A stretch of DNA of 64,000 nucleotides from Mesostigma viride (taxonomy: Eukaryota > Streptophyta > Mesostigmatophyceae > Mesostigmatales > Mesostigmataceae), in the NCBI GenBank assembly GCA_009746045.1, contig RPFO01000165.1:3178641-3242640 (forward strand). The letters are read 5' to 3'. Made by a program: the position numbers and the translations under genes. Position 1 is the first letter of the stretch. The number at the start of each line of letters is the position of its first letter. Below, one piece after another: positions 34,285 through 43,607 of the stretch. The notes under the pieces were generated by a model. That model saw only the letters and a list, made by a program, of their open reading frames with translations. It searched no databases and had not been told where the DNA came from.

Positions 34285-36096
34285 CTAGCGTCCGCCGCTG
34301 GTGGCCCGCCGCTGCTGCTGGGCCTCCATGAGAGCCTGACGCCCCACGGGGGTCATTTGCCGGATCATCATCCCGGGGTTCGCACACAGATCCCACTCAA
34401 AGGCCACCTGATAGGGAGACATCTTCTGCCGGCCCATCTTGGATAGCTCCACCCACGTACCCCGGGGCCACATGGACAGGAACCCAGCTAGGTACTGGGG
34501 GTGGGTAAATAGAAGGGTCAGCGCCGACCGATCCACCACCCCACAGCGGTGCTCACGAACAAACTGCACCCCCATCATGAAAACCTCGGTGCGCACGTGA
34601 TCATCAGTGATAGTCACCCGCGGAGCCCCTGCAATGTCGGGCACCACCCGGTCCAGAAAGGCACGCCCTTCCGTTGGGGCCACCTTTGGCGGCGTCACCA
34701 CGTGCCCCACCCCATCCGCCTGATATCGCCAATCCCACCAATCTTCGGAACCGAACCGCACAGTACGCCCCACCACCTGGGGAAATCGAGGATCGACAGT
34801 TTGCGGCAGGGGCAGTGGAGCCTGTGGGAAGAAAGTGATTTCTAGTTGTTCCCAGTAGGCACCGCGGTCGATCGCGCACCAGGGCCCCGCTTGAAACACC
34901 AATGGAGCGGGCAGATGCATGCCAGGAGGGACCGGGAGAGACAGAGGTCCCTCGAACACCACACACAACTTCTCCGTACGAGGCCCCGGACCACCGTGCC
35001 TTACTGCCCTACCCGGTACCGCCCGTATGAAATCCCCCATGGACCACTCCTCCTGTGAAGACCCCGGAGCCCTGGAAGCTGCATCATAGCCCACGGAGGT
35101 GGCGGCGGAATGATCGCCTTGGCGCCCGAGCTGGACCAACATACGCTGTATCACATCCTGCCCTGATTGCACCGCTGCCACAAGCGCCTCAAGGGTTACC
35201 ACGGGCTCCGCTGGCACCATGATGCCCGTCACGCTGGGACCTTCCGCAGCGATCCGTATGGTATGTAGGCACGGTTCCTCCGCGGAACGGTGCGAGGGTC
35301 GATCTGACGTGGTGGGTCTGCTGGGTCCCTCCGCAGGACGTGACATCGACGATCCGGCTTGGGCAGGCCGGGGACGTGGCTCCAAGGAGACCAGGAAATT
35401 AGGCTCCGGTGGAACCACTTCCGACCGGGAACGAGGCTCCAGGGAGACATGGAAGGTAGGCTCCCCTTGGCCCACATCTGGCGGAGTGCCCGCGGGGACC
35501 ACATCAGAGGGCTCCCCCCCGGCCGGCTGTTCTGTCCTAGCCGCAGCGGTCTCCGTCGTATCCGTTCGCGGTCGCCGACTCTCTCGCTCCAACTCCAGCG
35601 CGGACCCCCACGTGCGCTCCCAGTGACGAGCTTCCAGGCGACGAGGTGGTGGTGACGCTCGGCGAGCGGTTCGTACCTCGGTCCCTGAGTCCGAGCGGGA
35701 ACGCGAGCGCGAGGGCGGTGATGGCGAGCGACGACGTGCAGGTCGCTCCGGAGCACGTCGAGAAGCGGTTTGACTGCCCCCACCCCATCCGGTAGCCCTC
35801 GGAAGACTCCGCGTCTCACGCCCGGGAGGTCGCCCCCAGCCCGTCGCCGGCGGTGGCGCCTCATAACGCGGCACAGGACGGGGTCCTGCGCCGCCCTCCT
35901 GGGAGCCCCGAGAGGGCGGATCCCGCGGAGGGGAACGGGGGAGAGGACGTGGAGGATGGTCGTCGGAATCGGAGTCATACCCCTCACTCCCATCGTCCTG
36001 GTCCTCATCATCCATGGCCACGATGCGATCCAGAGCCTGCCGTAACGAATACTGCCCCTCACGCAGACATTTTTCGCCCCGTATCGCCCCCTCCAT
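34285..36096 (-). CDS. Gypsy 1 extra 3' ORF, 603 codons, unknown function
   Basis: This ORF lies between the internal LTR fragment and the 3' LTR. The N-terminal half is acidic, then rich in Arg/Ser/Pro (about residues 40-260); the C-terminal half (about 370-600) is well-structured-looking, with DWWDWRYQADGVGHVVTPPK near its centre. I recognise no domain and see no signal peptide or transmembrane segment that would support an envelope protein. A homologous fragment sits at the same place in gypsy 2 (about 52670-52765), so the ORF belongs to the family. A neighbouring frame upstream (36059-36373) encodes a HERECSCHAC stretch that would extend it if one base in the GGGG at about 36112 is an indel. 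Confidence 0.65.
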   Translation of the reverse strand: MEGAIRGEKCLREGQYSLRQALDRIVAMDDEDQDDGSEGYDSDSDDHPPRPLPRSPPRDPPSRGSQEGGAGPRPVPRYEAPPPATGWGRPPGRETRSLPRATGWGGGSQTASRRAPERPARRRSPSPPSRSRSRSDSGTEVRTARRASPPPRRLEARHWERTWGSALELERESRRPRTDTTETAAARTEQPAGGEPSDVVPAGTPPDVGQGEPTFHVSLEPRSRSEVVPPEPNFLVSLEPRPRPAQAGSSMSRPAEGPSRPTTSDRPSHRSAEEPCLHTIRIAAEGPSVTGIMVPAEPVVTLEALVAAVQSGQDVIQRMLVQLGRQGDHSAATSVGYDAASRAPGSSQEEWSMGDFIRAVPGRAVRHGGPGPRTEKLCVVFEGPLSLPVPPGMHLPAPLVFQAGPWCAIDRGAYWEQLEITFFPQAPLPLPQTVDPRFPQVVGRTVRFGSEDWWDWRYQADGVGHVVTPPKVAPTEGRAFLDRVVPDIAGAPRVTITDDHVRTEVFMMGVQFVREHRCGVVDRSALTLLFTHPQYLAGFLSMWPRGTWVELSKMGRQKMSPYQVAFEWDLCANPGMMIRQMTPVGRQALMEAQQQRRATSGGR

Positions 36097-36250
36097 GCAG
36101 CGGAAGATACCGGGGAAAGTAGCGTTCCAGCAGTTTCCGCACTGCGGGTGGAAGTAGGAGGAGCAAGAGCCGTGGGAATGCCAGACCCGCTTCCAGCGTG
36201 TTCATGCACGCGTGACAGGAGCACTCCCGCTCATGGGTTTCCCAATCTGT

Positions 36251-36339
36251 GCCGACCACCACGCCGTCGCGCGCTGCGGTGCTGGTCTCGATCTTGAACC
36301 CCACGTTGCGTCGCAGCGCGCGACGGCGTGGTGGTCGGC
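36251..36339. other. Perfect 28-bp inverted repeat (hairpin) downstream of an internal primer site
   Basis: Arms 36251-36278 and 36312-36339 are exact reverse complements, with a 33-base loop. On the minus strand the hairpin begins 12 bases after the internal LTR fragment, directly after TGGTATCGGAG. In a retroelement RNA this is where dimerisation or packaging structures usually lie. A fold-back cloning or amplification artefact is an alternative. Confidence 0.8.
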
Positions 36340-36351
36340 CTCCGATACCAG

Positions 36352-36459
36352 TGTTACGTCCCAGCCCAGACACACCTAGCCTGAGCTACGTAGCGAAAGA
36401 TCCTCCTTGCCGGAATTAGGAATAATTCAAGATGGCCTAATGTAGGTTGCGCTTCACGA
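36352..36459 (-). repeat. Internal 108-bp LTR fragment (U5 end) with primer site
   Basis: It equals the last 108 bases (minus strand) of the gypsy LTR, ending GGACGTAACA and followed after one base by TGGTATCGGAGG, as a 5' LTR would be. It lies between the chromodomain ORF and the 603-codon ORF, not at the element edge. The break at 36459 falls inside the conserved TTCACGAC...GTCGTGAA stem of the LTR. The arrangement suggests a junction between two element RNAs. Confidence 0.85.
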
Positions 36460-37063
36460 ACCCTCGAAAAGTATCCAAATGCGCAGGGCCGACCCGCGCC
36501 ATAATGGAATCAGCGCGGAGTTCCGAAGGCATCCGGTTACGGCGCCGACGTCGTCGTTCCAACAAGGCTTCACCCTCCCGACCATAGTCGCGCAAGAACA
36601 CTCGGGGATTAAACGTCTCCTCGTGCAGCTCCTTCACTAGCAGTGCAACGTACGCGTGTCCGGTGCTCCGGGTCTGGACGATGTTTCTTGCCGGCGCTCG
36701 CGGCCAGATGAAGGCCCCGTCTGCCGGCCACCACCCCCCGAGCCCCCGGCCTCTGGCGCTCCCCCTCGAGCTGCCGGCTCTCCGCGAGCTATCTGCGTCC
36801 TCGCCCCCTCTTCTGGTTGTGGGACCTCAGGTTGGTCGGGTATGTCCATGGCAACCAGATCTTCATCGCTGGACTCCCCGTCTGCTTCCCGGATTTCCGC
36901 ATCTGCAGCCTCCGCGGCGCCGACGGAAGTCTGGCCCCTGGGAAGCGCCTCCGCGGCGTCCCCCTGCGCAGCCCACACACAAGATGCCAGGGCATTAGTC
37001 GGCGTGTACCTGATACCCAGCTCACACACCACTCTCACCCTACACCCTACCGGATGTGGTCTG
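36460..37063 (-). other. Gypsy 1 segment after the chromodomain, uncertain coding
   Basis: Minus ORFs 36637-37038 (Gly/Glu/Ala/Pro-rich) and 36437-36637 (Arg-rich, RRRRRRNR) overlap by a base and run into the LTR fragment. They could be the remains of a C-terminal pol tail or a small extra protein. No family recognised. Confidence 0.4.
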
Positions 37064-38041
37064 CTAACGCAACTGGTGCGTCTTCTTATATGCTTCTAGT
37101 AAGCGGGCGCACCCCGCTAACTCAGTAGCGGTGCGCCAGGAGTCCTCAGACTCATGCTGTGCGAATCGCCATCGCACCCGGTATTGTCGCTGGACCCCTC
37201 GTCCCCGTTTGACATCCCGGTGTCCCACGATCGCTGCCACCTCGTCCTCCTGTTCCCCCGTGTCCGGATTGAACTCCAGCGGGGCTGGGGGATTGACCCT
37301 GCCCTGGATGGTATTCTGGTGATACAACTTGAGCTGGTCACGGTGGAAACGGTTGGACGTGAGGTTCCATGACACTGGGATGTCCACCTGGAACATGACA
37401 TCGTCGAACTTGGTGAGGACCTTGTAGGGACCCAGGAACATGGGACGGAGCTTAGTCTTCAGCTCCTTCTCCACCTTGTGTGAAAATCGCCTGATCTGCG
37501 GGCCCTCAACCAGGACCCAATCGCCCACCTCGATGGACGGCGTCCGGTGATCCCGCTTGCCGGCTGTCCTCTCCAGATACCGCTCTGTCGCTGCGCGGTA
37601 GCCCTGGACTGCGCTGTTATGCGCCTGGTGCATCCGCTGCAGCAACCGCTCAACCCCCTGAAGAGTGTCCAGCTTGACCTGATCCTCTCCAAGTCCGGGG
37701 CTCATAAGCAAGTCGAGCGGTGTGAGGGGGTGTCGGCCGGAGTTGAGGAAAAAGGGAGTAAACCCATGGGCAGCCTGGGGGGCATTGTTCAGGGAAAACT
37801 CCACCAAGCCCAGAAGGTCTTCCGCCATGCAATTGCTGCCCACCGTGTCGGTGTAGTGTCGCATGGTCTCTTGCACTGTGCGGTTCAACCGCTCCACCAG
37901 GTGCGACGACGAGCTGTGGTAGGCCATGCCCAGCGACACCTTGGTGCCCAGCCGCTCGAAAAACTCCTGCCAGAATTTGGCCGTGAAGAGCTTGTCGCGG
38001 TCAGAGATGAACTGTCGGCTGAGCCCGTGAAACCGAAACAC
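37064..38041 (-). pseudogene. Gypsy 1 integrase core end, C-terminal domain and chromodomain
   Basis: The frame starts within the integrase core with FISDRDKLF (second catalytic Asp) and SSSSHLVERLNRTVQE, where the catalytic Glu follows. A GPY/F-type module appears in LRPMFLGPYKVL. At the C-terminus EDEVAAIVGHRDVKRGRG followed by QYRVRWRF and a terminal helix is a chromodomain, the part that tethers chromovirus integrase to histone marks. The frame is separated from the preceding core segment by a one-base shift near 38085. Confidence 0.85.
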
Positions 38042-38288
38042 GTGCGTTAGGTATATCTTGGCGCACTCCTCCGCTAGCTGTGAGGTCGACCGGACACGGG
38101 GCCAAGTGACACATGCGCGTCAGGCGGTCCACGAACACCAAGACCATGCTGTTGCCGCTCTTCGACTTCTTAAACGGGCCGATGAAGTCCATCATGATAG
38201 AATCCCAAGGACCCATAGGATCCGGCAGCGTCTTAGGGACGGCTTGAGAGCCCGTGTTCTGGACTTCATGATCTGGCACGAGAGGCAC
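38001..38288 (-). pseudogene. Gypsy 1 integrase core, first part
   Basis: WDSIMMDFIGPFKKSKSG holds the first catalytic Asp of the integrase core, followed by VLVFVDRLTRMCHLAP, a typical gypsy integrase strand. The frame leaves the true path near 38085, and an upstream shift near 38266-38290 separates it from the zinc-binding region, where a third frame reads RQCLSCQ. Confidence 0.8.
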
Positions 38289-38610
38289 TGGCGCACATAC
38301 GTCCGATATACTCCTTCATCCCTGGCCAGTAGAAATGCTTGCGGGCTCGGGGAAGGAGGCGGTGGCTTCCTTGATGTCCGCCTAGGAGGGAATCATGGAG
38401 CTCGTGCAGCAAAGCGGCCCTACAAAGCTCAGGGATATACAGCCGCCATTCCTCCGGCTGGACACTCACGAACAGGCGCCCATCCTGGAACTTGCAAGGG
38501 TAGGCACCCATCTGCTGGGGGTGCGCCCGGATGGCTTCAAGCGCCGCTTCCTCCGTGACCGTGAAACGACTGATCATCGTCTCCAGGTCGGACGTGACTG
38601 CATGTGAACG
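38266..38610 (-). pseudogene. Gypsy 1 integrase zinc-binding region
   Basis: Within the ORF 38266-39033 only the end is genuine: LLHELHDSLLGGHQGSHRLL and KHFYWPGM match the HHCC domain that precedes gypsy integrase cores. The rest of that ORF overlaps the RT-RNase H tail in another frame. The two Cys of the zinc site are in a further frame because of a shift near 38280. Confidence 0.7.
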
Positions 38611-40492
38611 CGTCCGCAGCCGGTTCCGCCGCATCCGTACTCGCCTGGTTGACGAATTCTGAGAAGACTGTGGGAGGGCCGAGCGGCTGGAGCTGAAAAA
38701 TTCCCTGGGGCGGCACCACGTGACTAAGGGGCACGCGCGTATGCGACCCCTCCCCCTCCCCGGGGGTGTCCACGTCCTCGTGGGCGCTTGACCGAACCGT
38801 CTCCTCCAGGAGGGGTGACAAGTCATCCATAGTGGTGTGCCCAAGATGAAACAGGTGGCGGGCCCGGGGAGACCGTGGTTCCACACCGTAGGCGGTCCCC
38901 GGGGCGGCCACTGGTACACAGGTGGTATGCAGCACGTCCATGTCCTCGTAGAACCAATAGTCCGCCCGTCGCGAGAGGGCGTCGGGCACCACGTTGTCCG
39001 CGCCCTTGACATATTGGATCTTGAACGGCGCAAACTGTGACAAGTACTCCATCCACCGCGCCTGGCGGGGCGTCAGGTTGGGCTGCACCAGGAGGTGGGT
39101 GAGCGGCCGGTGGTCCGTGTGGATTACCAGGCGGTGGGGGTCGAGATCCCCCTGCTCACTAATGGCCACCGAAAACTGGGCCCCCAGGAGATGATGACGC
39201 CACGTGTGGCAGCTGTAGACTACTGCCAGGAGTTCCTGCTGATGCACTGGATAATTCCGCTCCGCCGGAATCATTGTGCGCGAGATGTACTCAATGGGCT
39301 GAAGGCCCTTGCCTTGGTCCTGCAGGAGAACACCCCCGATGGCCACCTTGCTGGCGTCAGTAGCCACGACGAAAGGAAGGGTCGGGTCCGGCAGGACAAG
39401 GACCGGCGCTGTGGTGAGGTGGCGCTTAAGTGCCTCGAAAGCCTGTTGGCACTGCTCAGCCCAAAGAAACGGGGTACCCTTCTTGAGAAGAGCGTTGATC
39501 GGGGCGGCGATGGTGGCAAACCTCGGGATGAACCGCCGGTAGTAGGATGCCAACCCCAGGAAACTGCGCACCCCTTTCACGTCCGTAGGGACCGGCCATT
39601 GCTGGACAGCCTCGATCTTCTCCGGGTCGGTCGCGATGCCGTCCGCGGACAGGGTATGGCCCAGAAACGGCACACAGCGACCGGCGCGCACCTTGGCCTT
39701 CCGCGCCGACAGGTGCTCGTCTTCCATGATCTGCAGCACTGCGTCAACATCCTCCAGGTGCTCCTCGAACGTCTTGGAGTACACCAGGATGTCGTCCAGA
39801 TACGCCAGCGCGCACGTGCGCTTGTAGGTCCAGGGCGGGCGCGCCCCCTTCTGCGGGTCCGTCAGATCCTTGGAGACCTGCGGCAGGTGGGCTGTGCCCA
39901 TCACCGGACGGAGGATGTCGTTCATCAGCATCTGGAAGGACGCAGGCGAATTACACAGCCCCATTGCCGCCACCCGAAACTGGTAGTGACCGAAGGGCGT
40001 GGCGAACGCGGTCTTGTGGCAGTCTTCTGGCGCGATGCGCAGCTGCCAAAACCCGTCCGCACAGTCGATGACGGTGAAACACGTAGCCCCTTGGACACGG
40101 TTGAAGATGTCGTCGATCCGCGGTAGAGGATACCGGGACTTGACAGTGATGGCGTTCAGCTTCCGGTAGTCAGTCACCAAACGCCACTTGCCCCCTGGCT
40201 TGGGAACGAGCAGCACGCCCGCTGAGAAGGGGCTGTTGCTGGGTTCAATGAGCCCGGCGTCGAGCAGCGAAATGAGGATCTTCTTGAGCTCCACCAGCTC
40301 GACTGGGCCCGTGCGGTACATGGGAGACGCTGTCGGCCCGGAACCCTCCTGGACCTGGATTCGGTGTAGCACCGATCGATTGGGAGGGAACTGGGGGGTG
40401 CGATCCGCGAAGAGAGTAGCGCGCTTCTCCAGGACGGCGTTGAACCGCACCAGCTCGTCCGGAGTGAAGCCAGCACCGATCTCATTAAGCAT
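38537..40492 (-). CDS. Gypsy 1 reverse transcriptase and RNase H
   Basis: This 651-codon frame contains a complete gypsy RT: KPGGKWRLVTDYRKLN, first catalytic Asp at residue 143 (VIDCADGFWQ), AFATPFGHYQF and YLDDILVYS at about 231-239. About 20 extra residues sit before YLDD compared with most gypsy RTs. The RT connection FLGLASYYRRFI leads to RNase H with TDAS (Asp 379), Glu 420, HTDHRPL (Asp 460) and PDALSR. The last 60 residues are spacer, ending at a frameshift near 38600. It copies the element RNA inside the particle and degrades it. Confidence 0.92.
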   Translation of the reverse strand: MLNEIGAGFTPDELVRFNAVLEKRATLFADRTPQFPPNRSVLHRIQVQEGSGPTASPMYRTGPVELVELKKILISLLDAGLIEPSNSPFSAGVLLVPKPGGKWRLVTDYRKLNAITVKSRYPLPRIDDIFNRVQGATCFTVIDCADGFWQLRIAPEDCHKTAFATPFGHYQFRVAAMGLCNSPASFQMLMNDILRPVMGTAHLPQVSKDLTDPQKGARPPWTYKRTCALAYLDDILVYSKTFEEHLEDVDAVLQIMEDEHLSARKAKVRAGRCVPFLGHTLSADGIATDPEKIEAVQQWPVPTDVKGVRSFLGLASYYRRFIPRFATIAAPINALLKKGTPFLWAEQCQQAFEALKRHLTTAPVLVLPDPTLPFVVATDASKVAIGGVLLQDQGKGLQPIEYISRTMIPAERNYPVHQQELLAVVYSCHTWRHHLLGAQFSVAISEQGDLDPHRLVIHTDHRPLTHLLVQPNLTPRQARWMEYLSQFAPFKIQYVKGADNVVPDALSRRADYWFYEDMDVLHTTCVPVAAPGTAYGVEPRSPRARHLFHLGHTTMDDLSPLLEETVRSSAHEDVDTPGEGEGSHTRVPLSHVVPPQGIFQLQPLGPPTVFSEFVNQASTDAAEPAADAFTCSHVRPGDDDQSFHGHGGSGA

Positions 40493-40574
40493 GGCCTGAG
40501 TGCTGTCCAGGTCTATACGGTCATCGCATACTCCTTGCCCTTCCGGAGCTGGCGCGCCAGCGTCTTGCTACTCA

Positions 40575-41221
40575 TCAGGATCTGGGACGCTGGTCGAGGT
40601 CCGCCGAGCGCTCGTGTGTAATGTTATGGACCTCAGCGGCCTGTGCCCTGTACTCGCTGTCGGGGCACCAGAAGGAACCGTCCGGGAACCAAACTACCCG
40701 TCGGCGCACACTGATGTCCACATCCTGCTTGTCCAACCAGTCCACTCCAATGATGATGTCGGCAGCGCCCAGCGGCGCAATAGTCGCCACCATGCACTGA
40801 GGTCCACCGGCGTGCCCTGCAGCACACCCTTGATGTCTGCTTGGCCCGGCGATTGGTGTCGCCGGCCGTCCGAATAGGTGACATACACTGCCGTGGTGTG
40901 TGGTCGTGGTACCAGGCCCAGCCGGCGCACCAGGGCCTCGTTGATGAAGGACGTGGAGGCACTGGTGTCGACCAGAAACTTCACGTCCATGACCGTTTTC
41001 TCCTTCAAATACGGATCAAGGACGGTGGGAGGAACCAGTAACCCTCCACTGAAAAGAAACAAATGTCGCGAGCCTCCTTGAGATGCACGCGCCGCCGGTG
41101 GGGAGGCCGCGTCTGAAGCCACGTTATTGACGTCTACCTCTACTCTGATTGACTCCGCGTCAGGGCTACCATCTGATTTCTCTACCCTATCCCCTACCCC
41201 GGGGCCCAAGCCCACGGGCAA
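40575..41221 (-). pseudogene. Gypsy 1 aspartic protease, frameshifted
   Basis: The frame 40694-41221 carries KFLVDTSASTSFINEALVRRLGL, the active-site loop of a retropepsin, but with Ser where the catalytic motif DTGA has Gly; gypsy 2 keeps DTGA. A one-base loss near 40795 moves the rest to the frame 40575-40793, which has ADIIIGVDWLDKQ, the second half of the fold. The Gly-to-Ser change and the shift both argue that this copy is inactive. Confidence 0.85.
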
Positions 41222-41226
41222 GGCTA

Positions 41227-42861
41227 CTACTCCCGAGGAGCGGTGGGACGGGAGGCCGCCTCGCCCGACCGCCCGCCCTCTTCCCCCCCCTCCTCCTCTT
41301 CGTCAGCCTCCTCCTCCTCGTCATACTCGTAGCCCGCCACTACGTGCGCCTGGCCGGAGGAGGAGTACTGTCGCCGCGCCTCAATCTCGTTGACCGCGCG
41401 CAACACGCCCTTGGTAGAGCTGGTCGCGGGTGGTCGCGGCTGCTGGTACTGAGTCGGGACCTGTCTGGCATGCTGCAGGCGAGCCGCACGCTCACCCGCG
41501 TTGCGGGGTCGGTCCCGGGGACCGGAGGAGTCGGGGCGGCTGCCGAAGGCTGGACCGGAGAAGCGAGCGCTGGGTTCCATCTCCCCTGCACCACGACTGG
41601 CGTGCTTGCCCCGGAGCTTGGGGCAGTCGCGCTTGAGGTGTCCCACCTCACTGCACATGAAGCACCGCGCCTTGCTAGCGTCGATCGCGTTGACACCCTG
41701 GTCAGTGTAGCCATCATCAGGGTCGTCGAGGTACTCGTCCTCCTCCTCGCCGGCGAACTCAGTGGAGTACATCTGATTCACCCGTCGCGGGGGAGCTGGC
41801 CTGAAGAAACGGCGCACTGAGGGTGCGCGCCCGCGAGTCACCACATCGGCCACCTGCAGAAGATACCTCTGGATATTCAAGATGTCCCACTCCTCCCAAG
41901 GGACCTCAGCATAGTGCTTCAGTACCTCATCCTGCAGCTCGGGACTGAGTGCCTCAATGAACCGGATCTTGTACTCATACCAGGTCATGTCTGTCAGGTA
42001 GGCGGCGCTGGACTCAAACTTGGAGAGAAACTCGCGGTACGGTGTGGTTCCCTGGCGCAGCTTGCCGAATGCGAGTCGCTCGTGGATAACAGCATCTGGG
42101 GGCACCAGCTTGCGGCGCACCCGATCCATCAGCTCCTCTACGGTTTGCGGGTACGACTGGGATGCGAAGCTCTCACAATTCAGGATGCTCACCACCGAGG
42201 GGTCCATGCAGGTGTTAACCACATGCGGGATCAGGTCACAAGTGGCCAGCTGCCAGCTGTGGTGATTGCGCCAGATGGTATACTGCTGTTGCCACATGCG
42301 TCCCCATTCGTCTACCTCGCGCGGTTTCATGTCCGCGTGCAGCTTGGGTACATTCTTGAAATTGGGCATCGGTGGGGCCTTTACCGCGTTGGTGATGGGC
42401 CCACCGACGTCTACGTAGGAGATGGAGCCGAAGGCGGGGGGCTGCGACCGGGGGAGAGATCCGGACCTGGACGGCGTACCATGAGTCCGCCGCACCTGTA
42501 CTGATGAGGGATGTTCGTACCCCGGGTCATCCAAGGCCACCCTGCTGAAATTAAGGTTGCCGACAGGCGCAGGCGATGGGACCACGCTGCTGTCAAACAC
42601 CCGTGGACGCTGCGGTTGAGGTACCGGGCGCTGGACGGGCGTATGAGTCTCCTCGCCTCGGGCAGTGACACTGCTTCTGTCATCCCCTGGCCTGGCCCGT
42701 GGTCTCTGAGTACCAACGGGTGGGCCCTGCGTAACTGGTTCCTCGTCAACCTCGCCAGTCCCCTCCAGATCGTCGAACTCGCCATCTGCCCCTGGAATCT
42801 CCCCATCCTCATCCGAATTCCATAGCGCCGTGGGTAACAGGGAGGTGCTGCCGAAGGACAC
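41227..42861 (-). CDS. Gypsy 1 gag, capsid and nucleocapsid part
   Basis: This frame encodes an acidic head, a gag core (about residues 165-360, PKLHADMKPREVDEWGRMW through VPWEEWDILNIQRYL), and the knuckle CFMCSEVGHLKRDC (CX2CX4HX4C), ending in a very acidic tail. It follows the poly-Gln ORF in the same frame, separated only by TGA 42862-42864. In gypsy 2 the same codon is CGA, so the stop is probably a CGA to TGA change. Translation from a GTG start is unlikely; the native protein probably began at 43527. Confidence 0.88.
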   Translation of the reverse strand: MSFGSTSLLPTALWNSDEDGEIPGADGEFDDLEGTGEVDEEPVTQGPPVGTQRPRARPGDDRSSVTARGEETHTPVQRPVPQPQRPRVFDSSVVPSPAPVGNLNFSRVALDDPGYEHPSSVQVRRTHGTPSRSGSLPRSQPPAFGSISYVDVGGPITNAVKAPPMPNFKNVPKLHADMKPREVDEWGRMWQQQYTIWRNHHSWQLATCDLIPHVVNTCMDPSVVSILNCESFASQSYPQTVEELMDRVRRKLVPPDAVIHERLAFGKLRQGTTPYREFLSKFESSAAYLTDMTWYEYKIRFIEALSPELQDEVLKHYAEVPWEEWDILNIQRYLLQVADVVTRGRAPSVRRFFRPAPPRRVNQMYSTEFAGEEEDEYLDDPDDGYTDQGVNAIDASKARCFMCSEVGHLKRDCPKLRGKHASRGAGEMEPSARFSGPAFGSRPDSSGPRDRPRNAGERAARLQHARQVPTQYQQPRPPATSSTKGVLRAVNEIEARRQYSSSGQAHVVAGYEYDEEEEADEEEEGGEEGGRSGEAASRPTAPRE

Positions 42862-43089
42862 TCAGCGTCTGCCCCGGTGGGTGGGGCCCGGCGGAGGTCC
42901 CTGGGGACGCCCCCGCCCCGCCCAAGGATGCGAGGGCCGCCCTGTGGCTGGCTGCTGGTAGCGGTAGTGCAGGGTATCTTCATTCTCGTCTCCCTGCTGC
43001 TCAGGATCATGTGGTAGCCAATGTAGTCTCGTCTGAGGTTGTTGTTGCCGCGGTCGGGGTTGCTGTTGTTGCCGTTGCTGCTGCGGTGA

Positions 43090-43150
<61 letters not shown>

Positions 43151-43151
43151 C

Positions 43152-43228
<77 letters not shown>

Positions 43229-43527
43229 GAATCCCCTTGTAGTATCTCTCGGTCACTCCTGTCATCTTCCTGCCCTGTTAAGGCGTCTAGATTGTCCCCA
43301 TCCGCTGGGAACCTAGGGTTCTGGTCTCTGGATCGTGGGGAGCCTTCCACAGGTCTCTCCATGACCTCACCTGTACCTGTCCCTACTTGGACGTGCAGTG
43401 GTACCTCTAGCCCTTCTGTACCGTGCTCGTGGTTGTCTACAGGTGCTACCTCTCTATTATCTGAGTCTCTTTCTCTAGTCTCGTCTTCTGTCTCTCTGGC
43501 GTTCCTTGTTTGGTACCGTGTTGGCAT
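42862..43527 (-). CDS. Gypsy 1 gag N-terminal part with poly-Gln tract
   Basis: ATG at 43525-43527 starts a frame with a charged head, then a long Gln tract encoded by CAG repeats (43082-43226), and a Pro/Arg/Gly-rich end. It stops at TGA 42862-42864 directly before the gag core in the same frame. Gypsy 2 has an alignable ORF (57947-58594) with a differently structured Gln-rich tract, so the low-complexity region is a family trait of variable length. Confidence 0.8.
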
Positions 43528-43607
43528 GGTGCTCGTACCGGTACCTTACACAGCAGGCAACACCTCCCCAGGAAGAAAGAGAGAGAGAGAGAGAGAGCAA
43601 CCACGTG

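Noticed and set aside
34285-36096. Envelope protein in gypsy 1
   Set aside because: No signal peptide, fusion peptide or transmembrane helix; position alone is not enough.
39095-40126. 343-codon plus ORF opposite gypsy RT
   Set aside because: Shadow of the RT-RNase H frame, which has all catalytic motifs.
43082-43226. CRISPR-like or satellite array
   Set aside because: A simple trinucleotide repeat within the gag frame, no spacers.
43011-43316. Plus-strand poly-Ala ORF
   Set aside because: Antisense reading of the CAG repeat that encodes poly-Gln in gypsy gag.
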